From an uncultured Vampirovibrio sp. (GTDB taxonomy: Bacteria > Cyanobacteriota > Vampirovibrionia > Gastranaerophilales > Gastranaerophilaceae), in contig CAJTWU010000004.1 of NCBI GenBank assembly GCA_910579975.1, positions 1-64,000 of the forward strand: a stretch of DNA of 64,000 nt. Direction: 5' to 3'. The notes under the pieces were generated by a model. The model searched no databases and was not told the origin of the DNA. It saw nothing but the letters and a program-made list of their open reading frames with translations. The position numbers were made by a program, and so were the translations under genes. The stretch's first letter is position 1, and the number at the start of each line of letters is the position of its first letter. Below are positions 32,038 through 41,046 of the stretch, piece by piece.

Positions 32038-32616
32038 ATGAAACGAGCATTTACAATTGTAGAAGTTTCAATTTTATTTGTAATATTTTTAATAGTTGCA
32101 TTTTTGGTTGCACCATTGTCACTGGATGATAGTATGCAAGCTAAAAATACTTCTAAATGGAGAAATGTTCAAGAAGATTTTTCTAACATTTTTTATTCTA
32201 TTAATACCCGAAAAGATGATGATAAAAAGACTTTTGAAGAGGTTTTTAAATCTATTATTACAAATGAAATTAAGGGTGAGTCTGATTTATATAAAATAAC
32301 TTTTATGAATGGTACTTATCCTAATGACACATATAGATTTAAGGAGTTTAAAACTACTTATTCTAATGCTATGATTGCGACTAAATTATTTGATGAACCA
32401 CATGGTGCGATAAGAGGAGTGCTTATGTATGATGTGAATGGTTCGAGCGGTCCAAATGTTTGGGGTAGAGATGTTTTTGGATTTAATATTTATGAAGATA
32501 AATTTGAACCATTCTGTAAAAACGACCCTTTAATTGCACAAAAACAGGATTGCAGTAAAAATGGAACAGGGTTATGTTGTTCTAATTATTATCTTGTAGG
32601 AGGAAGTTTTGATTAA
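32038..32616 (+). CDS. Prepilin-like (pseudopilin) protein with Ala before the cleavage site
   Basis: 192 residues. The N-terminus MKRAFTIVEVSILFVIFLIVAFLVA has the prepilin layout (basic leader, F at +1, E at +5, hydrophobic helix) but Ala rather than Gly at -1. The C-terminal half has DVNGSSGPNVWGRDVFGF followed by four Cys (FCKND, DCSKN, LCCSN), similar to the DVNG...GRDRFRF segment of the protein at 1986. Probably a minor pilin or pseudopilin. It overlaps the LOG gene by 8 nt. Its ribosome binding site comes from repeat copy 4. Confidence 0.72.
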   Translation: MKRAFTIVEVSILFVIFLIVAFLVAPLSLDDSMQAKNTSKWRNVQEDFSNIFYSINTRKDDDKKTFEEVFKSIITNEIKGESDLYKITFMNGTYPNDTYRFKEFKTTYSNAMIATKLFDEPHGAIRGVLMYDVNGSSGPNVWGRDVFGFNIYEDKFEPFCKNDPLIAQKQDCSKNGTGLCCSNYYLVGGSFD

Positions 32617-33190
32617 AAATATTTGTGTTTATGCCTCTTCCTCAAACGATTTATCGGAAGTTTATTATAAAGCAGCTTCAGAACTTGGAACAATGATTGG
32701 TTCAAACGGTTTTAATATAGTTTACGGGGGAAGCAGACGAGGCTTGATGTATGGTTGTGCCGGAGCGGTGAAGGTTTCGGGCGGTAAAGTTATAGGGATT
32801 ATGCCGGAGATTTTTGCTAATCCTAAGTTTGCAAATCCGGAAGATTGTGATGAGTTTTATGTGACTCCCGGTATGAGAGAAAGAAAAGCTTTGCTTGACG
32901 AAAAATCAGAAGCAGTTATTGCTCTTGCCGGAGGGTTTGGAACTTTAGAAGAAGTTTCAGAAATGATTGTGCAAAAACAATTGGGTTATAATAAAAAACC
33001 GATTGTTTTGTTGAATACTAATGGATTTTATGACAACTTAATCAAGTTTTTTGAAAATATTATTGAAGAAAAGTTTGCTAATACAGAGTCAAGAGATTTA
33101 TACTATGTGGCTGCAACGCCTAGGGAAGCGGTTGAATTTATTAAGAATTATCTGCCTCAAGAGGCTGTATCAAAGTTTTTAATAAAGTAA
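32609..33190 (+). CDS. LOG-family nucleotide phosphoribohydrolase (cytokinin-activating type)
   Basis: 193 residues from a TTG start with AGGAGG 6 nt upstream. Rossmann-like fold with FNIVYGGSRRGLMYGCAGAV, GIMPEIF, PGMRERKALL and the family signature ALAGGFGTLEEVSEMI, where PGGxGT-x-x-E is usual (Ala replaces Pro). The family cleaves nucleoside 5'-monophosphates into base and ribose 5-phosphate; the bacterial substrate is often AMP or a related nucleotide. Overlaps the prepilin-like gene by 8 nt. Confidence 0.9.
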   Translation: MIKNICVYASSSNDLSEVYYKAASELGTMIGSNGFNIVYGGSRRGLMYGCAGAVKVSGGKVIGIMPEIFANPKFANPEDCDEFYVTPGMRERKALLDEKSEAVIALAGGFGTLEEVSEMIVQKQLGYNKKPIVLLNTNGFYDNLIKFFENIIEEKFANTESRDLYYVAATPREAVEFIKNYLPQEAVSKFLIK

Positions 33191-33194
33191 ATAG

Positions 33195-33431
33195 TTAGAT
33201 ATCAACTTTATCAACATTAATTAAATCATTGAGCTTCATTTCAAGAGCATTTGCAATTTTTATTAAAGTATCTGCTGATGGAGAGCTGGTGCCACGTTCT
33301 ACAGCATTTATATATGTTTTACTTAAAGAAGATAACTCGGCAAGCTTTTCCTGTGACCAACCTCTTTTAGTTCGTTCTAGCTTAATTTTAATTCCGATTT
33401 TTCGTCTTACTTTTTCAACTTCATTTGTCAT
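33195..33431 (-). CDS. XRE-family transcriptional regulator
   Basis: 78 residues from the ATG at 33431 (the longer reading starts in the promoter). Classic lambda-type HTH: IGIKIKLERTKRGWSQEKLAELSSLSKTYINAVERGTSSPSADTLIKIANALEMKLNDLI. TATAAT ends 7 nt before this ATG and there is no Shine-Dalgarno, so the message is probably leaderless. The divergent promoter region holds TTGAATA sites that may be its operators. Confidence 0.82.
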   Translation of the reverse strand: MTNEVEKVRRKIGIKIKLERTKRGWSQEKLAELSSLSKTYINAVERGTSSPSADTLIKIANALEMKLNDLINVDKVDI

Positions 33432-33438
33432 ATTATCA

Positions 33439-33508
33439 ATTATATTAGAACATTGACAAACTATATTCAATAATATATACTTGAATAAAAGTCGTATATA
33501 GTTGAATA
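33439..33508. promoter_or_regulatory. Divergent promoter region with TTGAATA operator sites
   Basis: Minus-strand TATAAT (33444-33439) for the XRE gene. A dyad TATTCAA (33464-33470), 10 nt, TTGAATA (33481-33487), plus a third site TTGAATA (33502-33508) just before the 68-residue gene. Regular 7-bp half-sites beside an XRE gene suggest autoregulation. Confidence 0.5.
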
Positions 33509-33519
33509 AGGACAAAGTA

Positions 33520-33726
33520 ATGAATGTTAATGAACTAAAAGAGTTAAATGATATACAAGAATTAGCATTAGATGTTAGTTGTTTGATATCTGTTATAAAG
33601 GATGCTTGCCAGGCAAATGATTATACAAAAGAAGAGATTGCTTTAGAGCATGCAATTTCTCTTCAAAATGAGGTTATAGAGAAGATAGTTAATCTTAATT
33701 CGCACTTTATTAATAAAATTAATTAA
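33520..33726 (+). CDS. Small acidic protein, divergent from the XRE gene
   Basis: 68 residues, MNVNELKELNDIQELALDVS...CQANDYTKEEIALEHAISLQNEVIEKIVNLN. Acidic and helical, no membrane segment. AAGGA lies 8 nt before the ATG, so the in-frame TTG at 33502 (inside an operator site) is rejected. No family recognised; it is likely regulated by the neighbouring XRE protein. Confidence 0.6.
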   Translation: MNVNELKELNDIQELALDVSCLISVIKDACQANDYTKEEIALEHAISLQNEVIEKIVNLNSHFINKIN

Positions 33727-33772
33727 TTATATCGCATTATCCGCCCTAACTAATTTTATTATTGAAATAATC

Positions 33773-33800
33773 TTGTGATATATTAGAATTAATATAGATA
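33773..33800 (+). promoter_or_regulatory. Promoter of the VKOR-DsbA gene
   Basis: TTGTGA (33773-33778), 16-nt spacer, TAGATA (33795-33800), followed by AGGAGGGG before the ATG at 33829. Confidence 0.45.
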
Positions 33801-33828
33801 TTAGACAGTTAGGTAATAGGAGGGGCTT

Positions 33829-35016
33829 ATGAAAATTGATAAAAAGAATTTAGCTATCCAATTATTAGCATTGGCGGGTTTGGCATTATCTATTAAACTT
33901 GCATTTATTTACTATGCAGCAAACTTTGATAAGTACTCGCTTGCAAGTTTTTGTTCAATAAATGATTTTATTGATTGTGATGGTGTTGCAAAAACTACTC
34001 ATTCACAAGTATTGGGTATCCCTCTTGCATACTGGGGAATATTTTTCTATATTACAGTTTTATTTTTGACTGTTGTAGATAAATTGAAAAACATAAAATT
34101 TTTAAAGTTCTTGGAAGTTTTTAAAGAGCCAAAGGCTTATATTGCAGTACTTGGTTCAATTGCATTTTTATGCTCAATGGTACTTGCGGGTGTAAGTTTA
34201 TTTGTGATTAAAAAGCTCTGTATTTTATGTGTAATTACATATTTTATTGATTTAGTGATTGCACTTGTTGCCTCTGACGGTATGTTCAAAAATATAGTTA
34301 GAAATTTTAAAACAACATTTGTTGATTTTATTGATGGAGTTAAAAAATATACAAAGACATTTATTGTTCTTGTCCTTCTTGCTGTGTCATTCTTGGCTTA
34401 TAGCGGAATTACCCTTAACTTTGTTCCACATATCAAGAAACACCAAGATATTTTAAAATACAGAAAAATCAAACATAATCCTTATAGAGTTAAAGGAAAT
34501 ATTCTGGGTAACGAAAATGGTAATGTTGTTATTGAGCTTTATTCAGACTATGTTTGTCCTCTTTGTTATATCCAAAATATAATGCTGCATCAGGCTGTTA
34601 AAGAATTTCCAAATATCAGAATTAACCACCATAACTTTCCATTTGATAAGGAATGTAATCCTTATATTCAGGTAAATATGCACCCTAATGCGTGTTTTAT
34701 GTCAAAAGCTGCAATTGCGGCAAGAAATCAGGGAAATTACTGGGAAATGAGTTCTCTTTTATACGAAAAACAGCCAAAGAAAATGGATGATGTTCTTAAA
34801 CTTGTTGAAGAAGCCGGTTTAGACAAAGAAAAATTTGTTCAGGATTTTGACAATCAGGCTGCTAGAGACGAAATTTCAAATGAGTTGACTAAGTCACAAG
34901 AACTTGAGCTTGACTCAACTCCGACTATGATAATTGACGGAGAAAAGATTGTCGGAGTAAAACCATATTTTGAATTAAAGGAATTGTTGATTAAACATGG
35001 TGCAAAACACAAGTAG
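33829..35016 (+). CDS. Vitamin K epoxide reductase-like / DsbA-like fusion for disulfide bond formation
   Basis: 395 residues. The first 210 form a VKOR domain with five membrane segments. The loop Cys pair is SFCSINDFIDCDGV (Cys 42, Cys 50 approx.), the conserved Ser is in THSQVLGIPLAYWG, and the quinone-side pair is KKLCILC (near 130-133). A periplasmic thioredoxin/DsbA domain follows (about 225-395) with YVCPLCYIQN (CPLC active site) and the cis-Pro loop STPTMIIDG. VKOR passes electrons from the DsbA-like domain to quinone; the fusion puts oxidase and regenerator in one chain. Similar fusions are known in cyanobacteria. Overlaps queH by 20 nt. Confidence 0.92.
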   Translation: MKIDKKNLAIQLLALAGLALSIKLAFIYYAANFDKYSLASFCSINDFIDCDGVAKTTHSQVLGIPLAYWGIFFYITVLFLTVVDKLKNIKFLKFLEVFKEPKAYIAVLGSIAFLCSMVLAGVSLFVIKKLCILCVITYFIDLVIALVASDGMFKNIVRNFKTTFVDFIDGVKKYTKTFIVLVLLAVSFLAYSGITLNFVPHIKKHQDILKYRKIKHNPYRVKGNILGNENGNVVIELYSDYVCPLCYIQNIMLHQAVKEFPNIRINHHNFPFDKECNPYIQVNMHPNACFMSKAAIAARNQGNYWEMSSLLYEKQPKKMDDVLKLVEEAGLDKEKFVQDFDNQAARDEISNELTKSQELELDSTPTMIIDGEKIVGVKPYFELKELLIKHGAKHK

Positions 35017-35539
35017 GAAAATATTACTTCATGCCTGTTGTGCAATCTGTTCAGGATATCCCATTTCTCTTTTAAAGGAGATGGGATATTCTCCTGTTGT
35101 GTACTTTTGTAACCCTAATTTAGATACAGAAGAAGAATTTGAACGTCGTCTTGAAGCACAAAAAACACTTTGTGAGCATTTTGACGTTGAGCTTATTGTA
35201 GAAGAATACAATCATAATGAATATTTAAAATATGTAAAAGGCTTGGAAGCCGAACCTGAGCGCGGTTCACGCTGTGATAAATGTATTGAGCTCCGGCTTA
35301 TCAAAACAGCACAAAAAGCTAAAGAGCTGTCAATAGAAGAATTCACAACTTCTCTTGTAATCAGTCCGCATAAAAACTTTCAAAAAATTTCTACAATCGG
35401 TGCCGGTTTAGGTAAATATTTAGCCCTTGATTTTAAAAAGAAAGACGGGTTTCTTAAGACCAACCAAATCTCAAAAGAACTTGGATTATATCGTCAAAAC
35501 TATTGCGGCTGTGAGTTCGCTAGATATTATACGCGATAA
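34997..35539 (+). CDS. queH: Epoxyqueuosine reductase QueH
   Basis: 180 residues (former DUF208). Motifs: LLHACCAICSGYP (adjacent Cys pair and third Cys), YFCNPNLDTEEEFERR, RGSRCDKCIELRL and the C-terminal YRQNYCGCEFAR. QueH reduces epoxyqueuosine to queuosine at the tRNA wobble position with a 4Fe-4S cluster; it replaces QueG in many anaerobes. It overlaps the VKOR-DsbA gene by 20 nt at its start and the convergent nuoN by 20 nt at its end, so transcription termination must occur inside coding sequence. Confidence 0.93.
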   Translation: MVQNTSRKILLHACCAICSGYPISLLKEMGYSPVVYFCNPNLDTEEEFERRLEAQKTLCEHFDVELIVEEYNHNEYLKYVKGLEAEPERGSRCDKCIELRLIKTAQKAKELSIEEFTTSLVISPHKNFQKISTIGAGLGKYLALDFKKKDGFLKTNQISKELGLYRQNYCGCEFARYYTR

Positions 35540-36944
35540 ATCTGCAAAGTTCGACCAACTTTTCAGGATAAACACCGATTAATACCGTCACTGCAGCAGT
35601 TATTATTAATACAAACTTCTGTGAATATACTGTTTTTAAAACCTTAGTTTCCGATATATCAAACATAGGTAAAATAATTTTTATGTAATAATACAAAGCA
35701 ACTACCGTTAACATTAAAAGTATTAGCAAGAATGGTACAAATATTAATCCGGAGTTTGCGATGGCGGAGAATAAATAAATTTTCGCAACAAATCCTGATG
35801 TAATTGGAAATCCTGCTAACGCAATTATAGAAAGAGCATAAGCTATACTTAAGCCGTGGTTTTTGTGGAAAATTCCTCTAAAATCAACAGTGTTCATGCC
35901 GATTTTATTTGAGTCTGTAATATTTAAGAATGCAAAAACGGAGATATTCATTAATACATAACAAATCAAATAAAATATAACTGTTGAAAGATTATAAACT
36001 GATACTAAACAAGCTGTAAGCAAAACATAAGATGAATTTGCTGCAGCTGAACAGGCGAAAATAACTTTAACATTGTTTTCTCTTATAGCATAAGTATTAG
36101 CCCATAATGCGGTTATGATTGAGACAATTGCGATAACAAATGTTAACTCCAGACTGCTTCCCAGAGGGAAAACAAGAAGTCTGCAAAGAATACCGAACAT
36201 TGCAAGCTTTGGTATTGTTGATAAAAATGCTAAAATGGATGTTTCTGTACCTTTATAAACATCAATCACCCAGTTTGCAAAAGGAAATACTGATAGCTTT
36301 GAGATTAACCCGAGAATTATCATAACACTTGCAAAGGCATACAGCAGAGTTGGTTCGGACTCTGTTATTATTTCATAGATTTCTGTCAAATTTAAGCTTG
36401 AAGTTAATCCATACAGATATGAAACCCCGAACAAAAATACACCAGTTGAGACCGCGCTGGTAATCAAATACTTAAATGCTGCTTCTTTTGAATAATATCC
36501 TCTATCAGAGGCTATCAAAAAGTATGTAGGAAAGCTCAATAACTCAACAGAAACAAGAAGAGTCAAGAAGTCATTAGAACTTATGATATTCATTGCACCA
36601 AATATAGCTGTTAATAAAAGAGCCTGAATTGTATATGCATTCTGTTTTTGTTTATGGATTAAGTTTCTGGTTAAAAGTACCACAAAAAATCCGCATAAAA
36701 GAATTATAAAATGGAATAAAAGTGTATAACTATCAGACATTATTGCATTTTTAAAACCAAAATATTGAGGTTCTGTTTGTACTGTTGATAATAAAACAGT
36801 ACTCAATGCTATACCGATGGCTGAAATAAGCCTAGCATATCTGAAATATCTTGGAGAAAGAAACATTGAGCATAAGAGCTGTATTATTATAAACAACCCT
36901 AAACATGCTTGTGGAAGTAATATATTGAATAAATCATTAATCAC
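35520..36944 (-). CDS. nuoN: NADH-quinone oxidoreductase subunit N
   Basis: 474 residues, about 14 membrane segments. Antiporter-like core: SNDFLTLLVSVELLSFPTYFLIA (Glu of the TM5 region), YLITSAVSTGVFLFGVSYLYG, ISKLSVFPFANWVIDVYKGTETSILAFLST (conserved Lys and the broken helix) and HGLSIAYALSIIALAGFPITSGFVAKI. It is the last gene of the nuo operon and pumps protons or Na+ as one of three antiporter-like subunits. It abuts nuoM and its 3' end overlaps queH. Confidence 0.93.
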   Translation of the reverse strand: MINDLFNILLPQACLGLFIIIQLLCSMFLSPRYFRYARLISAIGIALSTVLLSTVQTEPQYFGFKNAIMSDSYTLLFHFIILLCGFFVVLLTRNLIHKQKQNAYTIQALLLTAIFGAMNIISSNDFLTLLVSVELLSFPTYFLIASDRGYYSKEAAFKYLITSAVSTGVFLFGVSYLYGLTSSLNLTEIYEIITESEPTLLYAFASVMIILGLISKLSVFPFANWVIDVYKGTETSILAFLSTIPKLAMFGILCRLLVFPLGSSLELTFVIAIVSIITALWANTYAIRENNVKVIFACSAAANSSYVLLTACLVSVYNLSTVIFYLICYVLMNISVFAFLNITDSNKIGMNTVDFRGIFHKNHGLSIAYALSIIALAGFPITSGFVAKIYLFSAIANSGLIFVPFLLILLMLTVVALYYYIKIILPMFDISETKVLKTVYSQKFVLIITAAVTVLIGVYPEKLVELCRFIAYNI

Positions 36945-38425
36945 TACATTTGCCCCCCTGCAAGATTAAGCAAAACAGATGGGAATATCCCAAAAATAAT
37001 TAGCCCCGCTGTTATAGAAGCTAGAACAACAAATTCATGTACACTTATGTCGTTGTAGTTTCCTTCTCCTTCACCCATAAATGCGCAGTGCAGAAATTTA
37101 AGCATATAACATGAACTTAGTATTAATAAAGGAAGTGAGAATACTGCTGCAAATTTGATAACTGTTTCAGCTTCTGAGAATAATGCGCCCATTATTGTCA
37201 AGATTTCGCTAATAAACGGTGCAAATAAAGGGACTCCTATTGAAGCTAAAACAATCAAGGCTGCAAAACCAAATAACCTTGGCATTTGTATTGCAATACC
37301 GCCTAAAGAATTGATATCACGGGTTTTACATCTAAGATATACAATACCGCAAATCATAAATAATCCGGCTGTTACCAGTGCATGCGCTACCATATGGAAA
37401 ACAGAGGCTGAAATCCCGATTTGGTTCAATGCACAAAGTCCTAACAGGATTAAACCCATATTTGAAATACTTGAATAAGCTACAATGCGTTTTATATCTG
37501 TTTGAGAATATGCAACAAAAGCCGTATAAATAATGTTTATAAGTGCAAAAACTGCTAAAACAGGTGCTATTGTTACAAATGAGTCGTACATTATTTCGTA
37601 ATTAAATCTTAGAATACCGTAAGCTCCGGTTTTCAATAAGATACCCGCCAAGATAATACTAACCGGTGTCGGAGCATTTGTATGTGCATCAGGTAACCAG
37701 GTATGTAATGGTATTATTGGAAGTTTTACACCAAAGCCTATTAAGAAACAAACCGCAATTAATAGTTGGATACTGTTTGGAATAGGGTTTGCAAAAATAT
37801 CAGTAAATGAAGCCGATAAAACTCCGGTCATGACGTAGTTATAGTAATGTAAAAGAAGCATACCAAGCAGCATAAACATACTGCCGAAGAATGTGAATAA
37901 TACAAATTTTACTGCTGATTTTTTTGCTTCAGGATGAGGTTCAATTGAGAAGTCACCTCCTATTAAGAAATAAGCCGGTATAAGCTCAAGTTCCCAGAAC
38001 ATAAAGAATACAAACATATCAGAAGCAGCAAAAATCCCTAAAATTGATGACATTAGCAATAACAACATTGAATAATAGAATTTGTGATTTTTTCTTATAT
38101 TTAGTTTGCTTGAAATGGAAGCCATAAGGAAGATAAAAGAAGTTAAAACCACTAAAATCATTCCAATCCCGTCAAGGTTAAATGAGAATGTTACACCAAT
38201 AGATTGTATCCAATCTAAACCAAAAAAGCTTATTTTATCTGTATAAGGATTAGCTTTATCAAAAAATGCAAGCATTAATAACGAGTATAAAAAATGAAAT
38301 CCGCAAAGTCCTTTAGTAAAACGTCTTACAATGATTTCGTTTCTTGTAAAAAATGGTGACATTAATACAAACGATGCAAGCATCGGTAAGAATATTAAAA
38401 ACGGTATTGAAAGAAATTTTTCCAC
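36944..38425 (-). CDS. nuoM: NADH-quinone oxidoreductase subunit M
   Basis: 493 residues, 13-14 membrane segments. Landmarks: FMFWELELIPAYFLIGG (conserved Glu), GFGVKLPIIPLHTWLPDAHTNAPTPVSIILAGILLKTGAYG (Lys and the LPDAH signature) and SYSSISNMGLILLGL with nearby DIKRIVAYSS. The length and signature are standard. It overlaps nuoN by one base and starts 3 nt after nuoL. Confidence 0.95.
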   Translation of the reverse strand: MEKFLSIPFLIFLPMLASFVLMSPFFTRNEIIVRRFTKGLCGFHFLYSLLMLAFFDKANPYTDKISFFGLDWIQSIGVTFSFNLDGIGMILVVLTSFIFLMASISSKLNIRKNHKFYYSMLLLLMSSILGIFAASDMFVFFMFWELELIPAYFLIGGDFSIEPHPEAKKSAVKFVLFTFFGSMFMLLGMLLLHYYNYVMTGVLSASFTDIFANPIPNSIQLLIAVCFLIGFGVKLPIIPLHTWLPDAHTNAPTPVSIILAGILLKTGAYGILRFNYEIMYDSFVTIAPVLAVFALINIIYTAFVAYSQTDIKRIVAYSSISNMGLILLGLCALNQIGISASVFHMVAHALVTAGLFMICGIVYLRCKTRDINSLGGIAIQMPRLFGFAALIVLASIGVPLFAPFISEILTIMGALFSEAETVIKFAAVFSLPLLILSSCYMLKFLHCAFMGEGEGNYNDISVHEFVVLASITAGLIIFGIFPSVLLNLAGGQM

Positions 38426-38428
38426 CTT

Positions 38429-40240
38429 TTATCCCCCTATATAGTGCCAATACAGGCTAACATAGCCTATAATCAGACAAGTTAGTATTGTAGTAATTAT
38501 TATAAACGCATAAATATTATAGCGTTGAATGTTGCCGCTTTGAGCGATTAAATCCAGTTTTGATAAGCCCTTAGCCGTGTTGGTAATTAATTTAACTGTT
38601 CCATTCATAATGTATTTTTCAATAAATTCTGATGTCTTAACTCCAAATTTTGCAGAAGCTAAAACAGGTTTATAATTAGCAAAGACTTGTGTATCAATAA
38701 AATTAGTAAATTTAGATATGTGCTCGTAAAGTCTTGTAACTGTTTGAGTATAGAATTTATCCAAATAAAATCCGTTGGATAAAATATCCATTTCTCCAAA
38801 CATATCTTTAATATAAAGAATATAAGCACAAATCCAGGCTAAAAGTGCCGCCCAGAACGGTTCTGAAATTTCGTATTTAACCTGAGTTCTTATGTAAAAA
38901 TAGAATGCGATATTTAAAAGAGTCAATACAACAGCTGAATAAGGAATTTTTTTGTCTTCCTTATTTAAGCCGTTAATAAGCGCAATTCTTATTAAATAAA
39001 AAGCTGTTAGGAATGAAATTAAGCAGAAAATAATTTTCAACGGAATGCTTAGATCCATATATAGAAACTCTTTTGCCACCAGCCCTGAGAATATTATCCC
39101 TGATAGTGATAAGCTTCCAATCAGGAATAAAATAAAATTGAGATATGTTTTTGGCAATGTCAAAAATAACATTGATTTAATAAAAGCATGTGAAATAAAT
39201 AAAATAAATGCAGCTTTCAAATTTCCCATCCCGAGTGCAAAAAACATTAATCCCAATTGTGCTGAAGTTGAGTAAGCAAGCACTTTTTTAGGATGAATTT
39301 GAGAACAAGCGCATAAAGAGCAGCTCAATGCCGTTATTAATCCTATAATTGCGATTAATTTCAATAATCCTGTTTCAAGAGAGAAAAACGGATACAATCT
39401 TATTAGTAAAAATACACCTGAAGCAACCATTGTTGCAGAGTGTAGAAGTGCACTAACAGGAAGTTTTGCTTCCATTGCATCTTGAAGCCATGTATAAAAC
39501 GGGAACTGTGCAGATTTTACCGCTGCTGCTATAATAAACAGAATACAAATTCCCCAGAATAACGGTGTAGAAGAATAAGCACTTACAAGAGTTGAAATTA
39601 TATTCATATCCACGAAAGAAAGAGTTGTAAGTCCCCAGTTTCCTGAATAAGAATACATTAAATATGAACAAAGGATTATCCCTCCGATTAATGCAGTGTC
39701 TCCAACTCTGTTTATTATAAAAACTTTTTTTGAAGCAATAGACTTATCGTTTTTAAAGTATTCAAATCCTATGAGAAGATAAGAAACAACTCCGACTAGT
39801 TCCCAGAAAACATAAGTCTGGAACAAGTTTGGACTAAAGAATAAACCTGCCATTGCAAAATTAAATAAATTTAAAAGTGCATAAAATCTGTATGTTTTCT
39901 TTTCATTTTTCATAAAAGAAATAGAAAATATCTGTATAAGAAAACTTACGATAAATAATACCAGAGCAAAAACTAATGCTGTTTTATCAACATGAAGTCC
40001 TGCTGAAATAATAAAATCATTGATTTTTACAAACAAGAATTCTGTTTCAAGAATTTTATTATTTGCGCCAAGTGCCAAAGCACTCATAATACCGCCCATT
40101 AAGGAAGAAAATAAAGTGAGCGCATAAATAATAACCTTATTAACATACACTGAAAAAAAGCGTCCGAGCATTATAATAAGAAAAATCCATAACGGTATTA
40201 AAAGTATTAAATATATGTTGTCTAAAATTATATCTGCCAC
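38429..40240 (-). CDS. nuoL: NADH-quinone oxidoreductase subunit L
   Basis: 603 residues. Landmarks: TYVFWELVGVVSYLLIGFEYFKN, KSAQFPFYTWLQDAMEAKLPVSALLHSATMVASGVFLLIRL and HPKKVLAYSTSAQLGLMFFALGMG. The C-terminal part (from about 470) carries the extended amphipathic helix (HL) region that runs along the membrane arm. It is at the short end of NuoL lengths. The signature reads TWLQDAMEAKLPVSALLHSATM, with Lys in place of the usual Gly/Pro-type residue. Confidence 0.94.
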   Translation of the reverse strand: MADIILDNIYLILLIPLWIFLIIMLGRFFSVYVNKVIIYALTLFSSLMGGIMSALALGANNKILETEFLFVKINDFIISAGLHVDKTALVFALVLFIVSFLIQIFSISFMKNEKKTYRFYALLNLFNFAMAGLFFSPNLFQTYVFWELVGVVSYLLIGFEYFKNDKSIASKKVFIINRVGDTALIGGIILCSYLMYSYSGNWGLTTLSFVDMNIISTLVSAYSSTPLFWGICILFIIAAAVKSAQFPFYTWLQDAMEAKLPVSALLHSATMVASGVFLLIRLYPFFSLETGLLKLIAIIGLITALSCSLCACSQIHPKKVLAYSTSAQLGLMFFALGMGNLKAAFILFISHAFIKSMLFLTLPKTYLNFILFLIGSLSLSGIIFSGLVAKEFLYMDLSIPLKIIFCLISFLTAFYLIRIALINGLNKEDKKIPYSAVVLTLLNIAFYFYIRTQVKYEISEPFWAALLAWICAYILYIKDMFGEMDILSNGFYLDKFYTQTVTRLYEHISKFTNFIDTQVFANYKPVLASAKFGVKTSEFIEKYIMNGTVKLITNTAKGLSKLDLIAQSGNIQRYNIYAFIIITTILTCLIIGYVSLYWHYIGG

Positions 40241-40537
40241 TTACAAATCTCCGTAGTTTTCAATGTTTTCAGACTGTTTTTTCTTGTACATGAGATAGAA
40301 TATATACAATGCTACAGCAAGTTCAATAGCACCAATTCCTATGTAAAATAGTGCAATTATAAACCCATCAAAGTTTGTGTTGTCACAAAAAGCTGCAAAG
40401 GTAATAAAATTAATATTTACGCCCGTAAGAATAAACTCAATTGAAATTAGAACTTTTATAACATGTCTGGAAAGGATTGAACCGGCAATTCCAATGATAA
40501 AAAGGGCTAAGCCTAAGAAAAGATAATGATAAATCAT
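40241..40537 (-). CDS. nuoK: NADH-quinone oxidoreductase subunit K
   Basis: 98 residues, three membrane helices. It has the two conserved membrane Glu: KVLISIEFILTGVNINFITFAAF (helix 2) and IGAIELAVALYIFYLMYKKK (helix 3). Stop codon directly adjacent to the nuoL start; overlaps nuoJ by 4 nt. Confidence 0.94.
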   Translation of the reverse strand: MIYHYLFLGLALFIIGIAGSILSRHVIKVLISIEFILTGVNINFITFAAFCDNTNFDGFIIALFYIGIGAIELAVALYIFYLMYKKKQSENIENYGDL

Positions 40538-41046
40538 TTAACCTCCTTTTTAAATAAGCTTAAACCTACGACAATTATTGTTAATATAACAGACATAAGT
40601 TCAAATGCCCAAACATATTTGGTAAATATTGCACTGAAAGCAGCCATAGCACTAACAGGATTAGTCCCGCTATTATCAGAAATATTAAAACCTTCCGGTA
40701 CTATAGCAAGAGATGTTAAGATAAGATAAATTACAGAAAGTAAAAACACTCCGCCTGTTAAAACAACTGCAAATTTAAGTTTAGAACTTAACTGTGATTT
40801 ATCATCTTTTGGATTAGTAAACATTATTGCTAATCCTAAAATTACAGGAACTGCAAGACCATAAACTGCTATTTGGATAACAGCATTATATTCAGAACCC
40901 AGAACATAAAAAACTACCCCTGCAAGAAAAAAGACCATTATTGCAGATAATAGCGAGTAGAAAATATTTTTATAACCTATTGCAAGACATGCAAAAATTA
41001 TCATTAGAATTGATAAAGGATAAAAAATTATAGGATTATCGGTCAT
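40534..41046 (-). CDS. nuoJ: NADH-quinone oxidoreductase subunit J
   Basis: 170 residues, five membrane helices. Landmark YNAVIQIAVYGLAVPVILGLAIMFTNP includes the TM3 pi-bulge region (IQIAVYGLAV). Central hinge subunit of the membrane arm, between nuoI (11-nt overlap) and nuoK. Confidence 0.9.
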   Translation of the reverse strand: MTDNPIIFYPLSILMIIFACLAIGYKNIFYSLLSAIMVFFLAGVVFYVLGSEYNAVIQIAVYGLAVPVILGLAIMFTNPKDDKSQLSSKLKFAVVLTGGVFLLSVIYLILTSLAIVPEGFNISDNSGTNPVSAMAAFSAIFTKYVWAFELMSVILTIIVVGLSLFKKEVK

